Shown here: one piece after another, positions 1 through 4,853 of the stretch
How the letters are laid out: every line of letters begins with the position of its first letter
Position numbering within the stretch: the stretch's first letter is position 1
Source of the DNA: an uncultured Rikenellaceae bacterium
GTDB lineage: Bacteria > Bacteroidota > Bacteroidia > Bacteroidales > Rikenellaceae
Direction: 5' to 3'
Length of the DNA: 6,785 nt
Assembly: GCA_947074135.1 (NCBI GenBank)
Contig: CAMTOL010000128.1
Coordinates: forward strand, 1 to 6,785
Made by a program: the position numbers and the translations under genes
Notes under the pieces: generated by a model
Database searches by the model: none
The model's input: only the letters and a program-made list of their open reading frames with translations
What the model was told of the DNA's origin: nothing

Positions 1-141
1 CAAGTAAACTTGACTCTGCTCTCCGTTTGCACGAATTTTGAAAAAAGCTGCACCAGAAACTTTTACCTATTCCCTCTCTAAAACCGATTTAGCTCGTCTA
101 AGACTTGTTTCCCCCTCCTCTTTAGAACAGATTTTAACCGT
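1..141. other. Unassigned sequence downstream of rng
   Basis: These 141 bases lie after the rng stop codon. I see no terminator hairpin and no frame with a usable start. The rng frame itself continues past its TAG for 23 codons (ETSLRRAKSVLERE near the end) to a second TAG at 84-82, and then stays open to the window edge (GAAFFKIRANGEQSQVYL). This could be chance or damaged coding sequence at a contig end; I do not recognise it. Confidence 0.3.
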
Positions 142-1683
142 CTATATCAAGTCGTTGTCTCCGTTATATATTTTGTAATCTATCATTCCTAACTTTTCGT
201 TAGGGGTGATGCGAATCTTTGCCTTATAGCGCATAGCCCAACGTCTGCGTTTCGATATCAAACCTCGTGTCAAATACGATGCAACGTAAGGGTGAGCTTG
301 AACTGTAATATGTTTCTCCTGCTTCTCTCTTGCCAAAAACGCAACTCGACTCTCAATCTGCTCATCGAGCAGTAGAGTAGGACTAACCTGTCCAGTGCCT
401 CGGCAAGTTGGACAGCTTTCGTTAATTATAATCTTTGTTTCAGGTCTAACTCTTTGGCGAGTTATCTGCATCAATCCAAACTTAGTCAGTGGTAGTATAT
501 TGTGTTTAGCTCTATCTGTTGCCATTGCAATTTTCATTGCCTCTAACACCTTCTGGCGATTGGCTGCCACGTGTAGGTCAATAAAGTCGATAACAATAAT
601 CCCACCCATATCCTTCAACCTAAGTTGACGCGCAACTTCGGGAACGGCATTCATATTGCACTCTAGTGCGTTCTGTTCTTGATTCTCGTCCGCTTTGCTA
701 CGCTTGCCCGAGTTGACATCAATAACGTGCAGAGCTTCGGTGTGTTCAACAATTAGGTAAGCACCACGCTTGAATGGCACTGTGCGTCCAAACTGCTGTT
801 TAATCTGCTTTGTTATACCATAATGGTCAAAGATAGGAATATTGCCTTTATAAAGTTTGATGATTTTTTCAGCATCTGGCTCAATAGCAGTAATATACTC
901 TTTAACGCTTTGGTAAATCTCCTCGTTGTCGATGTGAATATTTGCAAAGCTGTCGTTTAGTAGATCACGAAGTATTGTAGTAGCTCGCGACGATTCGCCA
1001 AGTATAAGTGCAGGAGCTTTGGCAGTTTGTAGCTTAACCATAGCTGATCGCCACTTCGAAAGCAGGTTCTTAATATCATTTTCGATATCTTGTTCACTCT
1101 TGCCTTGAGCTGCTGTTCGAACTATTGCGCCAAAGTTTCGTGGTAAAATTCCATCAACTATCCCTTTCAATCGTTTTCTCTCTTCGCTGCTACGAATCTT
1201 TTGTGATATATGCACCTTATTCGACATAGGTATAAGCACCAGATGGCGACCTGCTAATGAAATGTCGCTTGTAAGTCGAGGTCCTTTGGTCGAAATTGGT
1301 TCTTTGGCAATCTGTACAATAATTGAATCGCCAGAACTAAGGTAGTTTCCAATTTTTGCCTCTTTGGGCATTGGGGCTGATAGTTTCTCTTTTCCTAGGT
1401 CGGTAAGTTTCTTTTGAGCACCTGCAGTTTTCGAAATTCTACGTAGTGTTTCGAACTGTGACCCTAGATCTAGGTAGTGTAGAAAAGCATCTTTTTCGTA
1501 TCCAACATCAACGAAAACGGCGTTAAGTCCTGACATTACTTTACGCACTTTGCCTACATACAAATCTCCGACTGAAAAACCTCCACCTCCTTTTTCTTGG
1601 TTTAATTCCACCAAGAATCCATCTTCTAGCAGTGCGATTTCTATATCGCTTGAGCAACTGCTAATTACTAACTCTTTTGTCAT
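142..1683 (-). CDS. rng: Ribonuclease E/G family protein (RNase G type)
   Basis: This is a single-strand-specific endoribonuclease expected to act in rRNA maturation and mRNA turnover in the cytoplasm. The 513 residues cover the catalytic core only, without the long C-terminal scaffold of E. coli RNase E, so it is RNase G-like. An S1 RNA-binding domain spans about residues 38-140 (GDLYVGKV, AVFVDVGYEKDAFLHYLDLG) and carries a lysine-rich insertion at about 75-115. The DNase I-like catalytic part has both metal-binding aspartates: D322 in VIDVNSG and D366 in GGIIVIDFID. The zinc-link is CPTC (C424, C427), followed by a small C-terminal domain. The ATG at 1683 fits the family N-terminus; no Shine-Dalgarno is present, as is usual in this phylum. 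It stands alone behind a terminator and about 325 bases of gene-free DNA, so it probably has its own promoter, although I could not place one. A 10-bp inverted repeat sits just upstream of the start. The family call is firm; naming it rng rather than rne rests on length. Confidence 0.95.
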   Translation of the reverse strand: MTKELVISSCSSDIEIALLEDGFLVELNQEKGGGGFSVGDLYVGKVRKVMSGLNAVFVDVGYEKDAFLHYLDLGSQFETLRRISKTAGAQKKLTDLGKEKLSAPMPKEAKIGNYLSSGDSIIVQIAKEPISTKGPRLTSDISLAGRHLVLIPMSNKVHISQKIRSSEERKRLKGIVDGILPRNFGAIVRTAAQGKSEQDIENDIKNLLSKWRSAMVKLQTAKAPALILGESSRATTILRDLLNDSFANIHIDNEEIYQSVKEYITAIEPDAEKIIKLYKGNIPIFDHYGITKQIKQQFGRTVPFKRGAYLIVEHTEALHVIDVNSGKRSKADENQEQNALECNMNAVPEVARQLRLKDMGGIIVIDFIDLHVAANRQKVLEAMKIAMATDRAKHNILPLTKFGLMQITRQRVRPETKIIINESCPTCRGTGQVSPTLLLDEQIESRVAFLAREKQEKHITVQAHPYVASYLTRGLISKRRRWAMRYKAKIRITPNEKLGMIDYKIYNGDNDLI

Positions 1684-1689
1684 TTATTA

Positions 1690-1743
1690 TATCGTAAATC
1701 AAACTTTATGTTCGAATATTTCTAAACTTATTTATTTACGATA
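1690..1743 (-). promoter_or_regulatory. Inverted repeat in the rng leader, directly before the start codon
   Basis: TATCGTAAAT at 1690-1699 is the exact reverse complement of ATTTACGATA at 1734-1743, with 34 bases between. If transcribed with rng, the two arms form a 10-bp stem whose 3' arm ends 6 bases before the ATG, so it could cover the ribosome start region. The loop contains a TTCGAA palindrome and two copies of AAACTT (plus-strand sequence). E. coli RNase E is known to control its own mRNA through structured leader RNA; a similar role here is inference. A protein-binding operator is the alternative. Confidence 0.4.
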
Positions 1744-1804
1744 ACGTTTTGCCTGTTGATATGTTGTTTGAAAAGAGAATAATCGTTTTTTACTGCTTTT
1801 GTAT

Positions 1805-1836
1805 TTGGTATAATGATTGTTTCTATTGAATACCAA
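1805..1836. repeat. 7-bp inverted repeat with an 18-base loop
   Basis: TTGGTAT at 1805-1811 pairs with ATACCAA at 1830-1836. The stem is short and AT-rich, so this is only a weak candidate for an RNA hairpin or a binding site upstream of rng. It has no run of T on either side long enough to call it a terminator. Confidence 0.25.
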
Positions 1837-1932
1837 TATTAATTTTTTGGGAGGGAAGGGGTAATGTAGTTTTATTAAAAGCAGTTTAGTTGTTTGAATT
1901 TTAGTTGTTCATTTCTCTTTTATTTTGGTTAT

Positions 1933-1956
1933 TTAGCTAAGTTAAAACTTAGCTAA
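1933..1956. repeat. 24-bp near-perfect palindrome
   Basis: TTAGCTAAGTT at 1933-1943 is the exact reverse complement of AACTTAGCTAA at 1946-1956, with only two bases between. As RNA it would be a stem of about 10 bp with a 4-base loop; as DNA it has the symmetry expected of a dimeric repressor site. It lies about 250 bases upstream of the rng start. No long T run follows it on the minus strand, so an intrinsic terminator is less likely than an operator. Confidence 0.4.
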
Positions 1957-2008
1957 CTTAAATTAGTTCGGCTAAATCGTTAACGTTTTCTATATACTCA
2001 CTGCATAT

Positions 2009-2059
2009 AAAAAAAAGACAGACTTAAAAATTGCCGCAAAAAGGGTTTTAAGTCTATCT
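2009..2059 (-). terminator. Intrinsic terminator after the HU / COX24-like genes
   Basis: On the minus strand a 14-bp stem (arms 2059-2046 and 2029-2016) with a 16-base loop runs into eight T residues (the A run at 2009-2016 on the plus strand, partly inside the stem). The one imperfect pair is G-U in minus-strand RNA but C-A in plus-strand RNA, which favours function on the minus strand. It closes the transcript of the small basic protein and HU about 160 bases after the COX24-like stop codon. Confidence 0.75.
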
Positions 2060-2085
2060 CTTTATTCACTTTATGCAATGTAATT

Positions 2086-2116
2086 ACTAAATTTGGTCCC
2101 AAAGGTGAAATTTAGT
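2086..2116. repeat. 9-bp inverted repeat between the COX24-like gene and its terminator
   Basis: ACTAAATTT at 2086-2094 is the exact reverse complement of AAATTTAGT at 2108-2116, with a 13-base loop. It lies in the transcribed 3' region after the small basic gene and before the intrinsic terminator. The stem is AT-only except for one C-G pair. It may stabilise the transcript end; no function is shown. Confidence 0.3.
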
Positions 2117-2215
2117 TTGCATCGCCCGAGCAAAAACTTTTTTGGTTCAACTACTTAAGTGGAGTGTTGATAAAAAGCTTTTAAGCTGAAATCACATTAA
2201 AGCCATATAGGTAGG

Positions 2216-2308
2216 CTATTTTTTCTTTTTGTGACGATTTTTTCTAAGACGTTTTTTACGCTTATGGGTAGCCATTTTATGGCGTTTTCTTTTTTTACCG
2301 CTTGGCAT
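2216..2308 (-). CDS. Small basic COX24/AURKAIP1-domain protein, probable ribosomal protein
   Basis: The ATG at 2308 opens a 30-codon frame ending in TAG at 2216. The product starts MPSGKKRKRHKMATHKRKKR and continues in the same style to a run of four lysines; 18 of 30 residues are Lys or Arg and 3 more are His. The pattern KMxxHKRKKRLRKNRHK matches the COX24 C-terminal domain (AURKAIP1) as I know it from tiny Bacteroidota proteins. Members include mitochondrial small-subunit protein mS38 and the mycobacterial ribosomal protein bS22, so a place on the 30S subunit is the likely role, by family inference. It lies 75 bases after HU and before a terminator, so co-transcription with HU is likely. 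Its start context (AAAGCTATG) is the same as that of HU. Confidence 0.85.
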   Translation of the reverse strand: MPSGKKRKRHKMATHKRKKRLRKNRHKKKK

Positions 2309-2383
2309 AGCTTTATATTTTTATGATGAATACTAAAGTTAACTATCTATTTGTTATTTTCGGAATGAGAAAAAGTCAACGAC

Positions 2384-2668
2384 TTATTTCTTTGATTTGC
2401 GAACGTTTGCTGCAAACTCTTTAGCAGGTTTGAAAGCAGGGATATTGTGAGCAGGAACAACGATAGACGTGTTTTTAGAGATGTTACGAGCAACTTTCTC
2501 TGCACGAGCTTTAAGGATAAAGCTACCGAAACCTCTTAGGTAAACGTTATCACCGTTTTCCATAGATGTTTTGATGCTTTCCATCATTGATTCAACAACC
2601 TCCATAACCAATACTTTCTCGATGCCTGTACTTTTTGAAATTTGGCTAACAATTTGTGCTTTTGTCAT
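2384..2668 (-). CDS. HU-family DNA-binding protein
   Basis: This 94-residue protein has the normal length and shape of HU/IHF, a small dimeric nucleoid protein that bends DNA. Two helices (about residues 3-38, TKAQIVSQISKSTGIEK onward) lead into the signature turn NVYLRGFGSF (41-50). The flexible DNA-binding arm follows at about 53-77, with the variant RNISKNT (61-67) where E. coli HU has GRNPQTG, and then VVPAHNIPAFKPAKEF before the C-terminal helix. It starts 98 bases after the ispH stop and probably has its own promoter. The COX24-like gene follows 75 bases downstream and rng beyond that; HU next to rng is a layout I recall from Bacteroidales. The sequence does not tell HU from IHF-like paralogues, so no symbol is given. 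Confidence 0.93.
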   Translation of the reverse strand: MTKAQIVSQISKSTGIEKVLVMEVVESMMESIKTSMENGDNVYLRGFGSFILKARAEKVARNISKNTSIVVPAHNIPAFKPAKEFAANVRKSKK

Positions 2669-2723
2669 AGCTTTGTATAATTTATTAGTTTGACTTAAAA
2701 CTTTTGTTATTACTTAAAACAGA

Positions 2724-2761
2724 GTAAAATATGTACTTTTGCTCCGCAAATGGAGTACAAA
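2724..2761 (-). promoter_or_regulatory. Possible promoter region of the HU gene
   Basis: On the minus strand two TTTG elements (2761-2758 and 2750-2747) stand upstream of TACATATTTTAC (2735-2724), which resembles but does not match the Bacteroidota -7 box TAnnTTTG. CTCC at 2754-2751 and GGAG at 2744-2741 also form a small dyad. The transcript would start some 50 bases before the HU ATG. The position suits a promoter, but the -7 element is imperfect. Confidence 0.3.
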
Positions 2762-2766
2762 GGTAA

Positions 2767-4392
2767 CTATTTTTTTGAAATAGAAATAATTATATCAATT
2801 TTTTTTAAAATTTTTTGCATCAACCACAGTGGAGTTGACGTTGCGCCACATATTCCGATAGTTTTTGCTTTACTTAGCATATCTAGATTTAATTCATCCT
2901 CATTTTCAATGAAAAAGGTGTTGGCGTTCGATTTCTTGCACACCTCATAAAGTGCTTTGCCGTTAGAACTGTGTCGACCGCTGACAAAAATAATTACATC
3001 ATAGCGTTTGGCAAACTCTCTAAGGTGTGGATTACGTCCAGATACTTGTCTGCAAATCGTGTCGTGAATTGTTATGTTCTCTTTGTTATTACTGCGCTTG
3101 AAAATTGTGTTCGTAACCTCTTTGAACAGTTCTATTGATTGAGTTGTTTGCGATAGTAGAGTTATTGGACGATTAAAATCGATAACATCTAAATCTTTAA
3201 TTTTTTCGATGACAATTGCATCTTCTCCAACTTGCCCAGTTAGCCCCACAACTTCGCTGTGACCCTTTTTGCCGAGTATCACAACCTGACCATTTATCTC
3301 TTGCATCTTTTCCCAAGCTCGTTTTACCTTCTTTTGAAGCGAAGCAACAACGGGACAGGTAGCATCAACAAGTGAGAGTTTTAGTTTTTCGGCGCACTCA
3401 AACGTTGATGGTGGTTCGCCGTGAGCTCTTATTAGTACAGTACTGCCTTGTGGAAGTCTTTCCAAATCCTTGTGCGAAATAATCGATAATCCTTTTTCTT
3501 GTAATCTATTGGTCTCCATACTATTATGTACAATCTCTCCAAGAGAGTAACCTGAACCTTTTTCGCTTAGAAACGATTCGGCAGCATCGATAGCCCTGAC
3601 AACTCCGAAACAGAAACCTGAGCGAGGATCAATATCTATTCTCGTTTTTCGTACTCTCTGTTCGTCGAGATTTTCTTCGGCAGCATCGCCCCAAAATTCA
3701 CCTGCCGAGAAGCTCTTTTTAGCTCCAAGCGAAAAGGCGAGATATGTTATAGGTAGTCCTTCGGCTACAAATTTCTTTTCGTAGGCGGTCTGTATTTTCA
3801 GTAGTTCTGGTGTTTGATCGCCTAGAGCATAAACATCTTCGATGCACTCCGAGGTTGTGAGTTCGTTTTGCTCAATCACAAATCTAGTGTAGTGGTGTAG
3901 GTGTGCGCTGTCGGTTTTTAGCTGTACAACACCCTGTGGTGATAGGAATTTGGCATAGCGAGCCAAAAAGCTAGGCGATGTAAGTCGTTTCTCGCTATGC
4001 GAGGCTTTGAGTCGAGGGTCTGAGAAGGTTAACCAAATTTCGTTAACTTCGTCTTGAGCAAAGAAAGAGTTGATGAACTCGATGCGAGTTCTAAGGAAAG
4101 CAACGTTTGGTAATCCCTCTTCGGTTGCGCTTTTAGCTCCTCTCCACATTCTAGCACCTTTGATGTCGATGCCAATAAAATTTTTTTCTGGATATCTTCT
4201 TGCAAGTTCGACAGTATATTCTCCTTTTCCGCACCCAAGTTCTAGCACTATTGGGTTAGAGTTGCCAAAAAAGTCGCTATTCCAGCGACCTTTTAGTTTG
4301 TAGTCTTTATTAAAAATTTCGTCAAATTCTGGCTGAATCATACATCTAAATGTAAGGTTCTCTCTAAATTTTCGAAGTTTATCTTTCCCCAT
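2767..4392 (-). CDS. Fusion: TrmB tRNA (guanine-N7)-methyltransferase + IspH HMBPP reductase
   Basis: One 541-codon frame carries two complete enzymes. Residues 1-225 are TrmB, which makes m7G46 in tRNA from SAM: the SAM loop VLELGCGKGEY (49-59), the acidic GIDIKGARMW (74-83), FSDPRLKASHSEKRL (123-137, the FPDPW..K.RH.KRR region) and QLKTD (157-161). Residues about 249-541 are IspH (LytB), the [4Fe-4S] reductase that turns HMBPP into IPP and DMAPP. Its cluster ligands are C261 (GFCFGV), C346 (DATCPVV) and C514 (GICGATSTP), and its active-site residues are H289 (EIVHN), H324 (RAHG), H378/E380 (GHSE), T416-T417 (SQTTQS) and the SSN at 475-477. Residues 226-248 form a polar linker. The first Met of the IspH half is M292, after C261, and no GTG or TTG codon lies in the linker, so IspH cannot start separately. 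It is the third gene of the ricT-gldH operon, 14 bp after gldH. Both domain calls are firm. Confidence 0.93.
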   Translation of the reverse strand: MGKDKLRKFRENLTFRCMIQPEFDEIFNKDYKLKGRWNSDFFGNSNPIVLELGCGKGEYTVELARRYPEKNFIGIDIKGARMWRGAKSATEEGLPNVAFLRTRIEFINSFFAQDEVNEIWLTFSDPRLKASHSEKRLTSPSFLARYAKFLSPQGVVQLKTDSAHLHHYTRFVIEQNELTTSECIEDVYALGDQTPELLKIQTAYEKKFVAEGLPITYLAFSLGAKKSFSAGEFWGDAAEENLDEQRVRKTRIDIDPRSGFCFGVVRAIDAAESFLSEKGSGYSLGEIVHNSMETNRLQEKGLSIISHKDLERLPQGSTVLIRAHGEPPSTFECAEKLKLSLVDATCPVVASLQKKVKRAWEKMQEINGQVVILGKKGHSEVVGLTGQVGEDAIVIEKIKDLDVIDFNRPITLLSQTTQSIELFKEVTNTIFKRSNNKENITIHDTICRQVSGRNPHLREFAKRYDVIIFVSGRHSSNGKALYEVCKKSNANTFFIENEDELNLDMLSKAKTIGICGATSTPLWLMQKILKKIDIIISISKK

Positions 4393-4406
4393 TTCTGATG
4401 GTCTAA

Positions 4407-4853
4407 TTAGTTTTCTTGTTTAGTTGCGTTATCGACTTCAATGCTGATACTCAACATATTGTTGATGTTTTTAGCTGGAGATATTGAAATTGCGTGTTTT
4501 ATGTTTTTTTGCCACTCAACTGTTTTGCGAAGAGTGAAGTCACAACTTCTGTAATCGTCGCCAACTCCTCTAGGTAGTTTAACTTCGATGCTATCAATCC
4601 AATATTGGTTGTCGTTGTTTTCAGTCTTTATATATAGCTCTACTGTGCTGTCAACCATTTGTGGTTGGTATCTAAGTCCCAGTTTAATATCTCCATTAAT
4701 ATTAGTTTTTTTTGGGTAAAACTCAAATACAACCTCTTCGTCTATTTTCCATTCATTGTTTTGAAAGTCGTAGAATGACGTATAGGTGTTTGGTTCGCTG
4801 CACGAACTAATAAAGAAGGCTAGAAAAACGACTACAAGAGCTTTAGTTTTCAT
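4407..4853 (-). CDS. gldH: GldH-family lipoprotein
   Basis: This 148-residue protein starts with a lipoprotein signal peptide: MKTK, a hydrophobic stretch (ALVVVFLAFF) and a lipobox ending FISSC, so C18 is the lipidated residue after cleavage by signal peptidase II. The mature part is rich in beta-strand (VVFEFYPK, IKLGLRY, VELYIK, LSISIEV) and matches the layout of GldH, a lipoprotein needed for gliding in Flavobacterium and also kept in many non-gliding Bacteroidota; its exact role is not known. Position supports the call: gldH directly after the PSP1/RicT gene is a layout I recall from Bacteroidales. Its ATG lies inside the end of the upstream gene (11-bp overlap), which suggests coupled translation. 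Identification rests on context, length and lipobox more than on strong motifs. Whether the host glides or has a type IX secretion system cannot be told from this window. Confidence 0.8.
   Translation of the reverse strand: MKTKALVVVFLAFFISSCSEPNTYTSFYDFQNNEWKIDEEVVFEFYPKKTNINGDIKLGLRYQPQMVDSTVELYIKTENNDNQYWIDSIEVKLPRGVGDDYRSCDFTLRKTVEWQKNIKHAISISPAKNINNMLSISIEVDNATKQEN

Larger units (their letters stand above)
1684..2008. other. Gene-free region between the terminator and rng
   Basis: These roughly 325 bases are very AT-rich and hold no credible open frame on either strand. They contain three inverted repeats (1690-1743, 1805-1836, 1933-1956) and an isolated run of G tracts (GGGAGGGAAGGGG at 1849-1861) that stands out from the AT-rich background. 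I found no convincing TAnnTTTG box for rng; TAAGTTTT inside the 1933-1956 palindrome (minus strand) is the nearest match and is weak. The rng promoter and leader should lie here. A small RNA is possible but unsupported. Confidence 0.5.

Noticed and set aside
1849..1861. Possible G-quadruplex (GGGAGGGAAGGGG)
   Set aside because: Only three clear G tracts are present and a fourth is missing nearby; it is noted within the gene-free region but not claimed as a quadruplex.
1684..2215. A 6S-like, tmRNA or other known structured RNA in the spacer
   Set aside because: Several hairpins exist, but I could not match the extended fold or conserved core of any known RNA family.
2767..2784. Weak hairpin CTATTT...AAATAG over the ispH stop as a terminator
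   Set aside because: The stem is only six A/T-rich pairs, lies over the stop codon and is not followed by a proper T run on the minus strand.
2750..2950. Plus-strand frame beginning at 2750
   Set aside because: It runs antisense through the HU promoter region and the conserved end of IspH, with no recognisable product.
4029..4303. Alternative frames within the TrmB half (minus 4029-4238, plus 4070-4303)
   Set aside because: They lie wholly inside the well-conserved TrmB coding sequence and have no family motif of their own.
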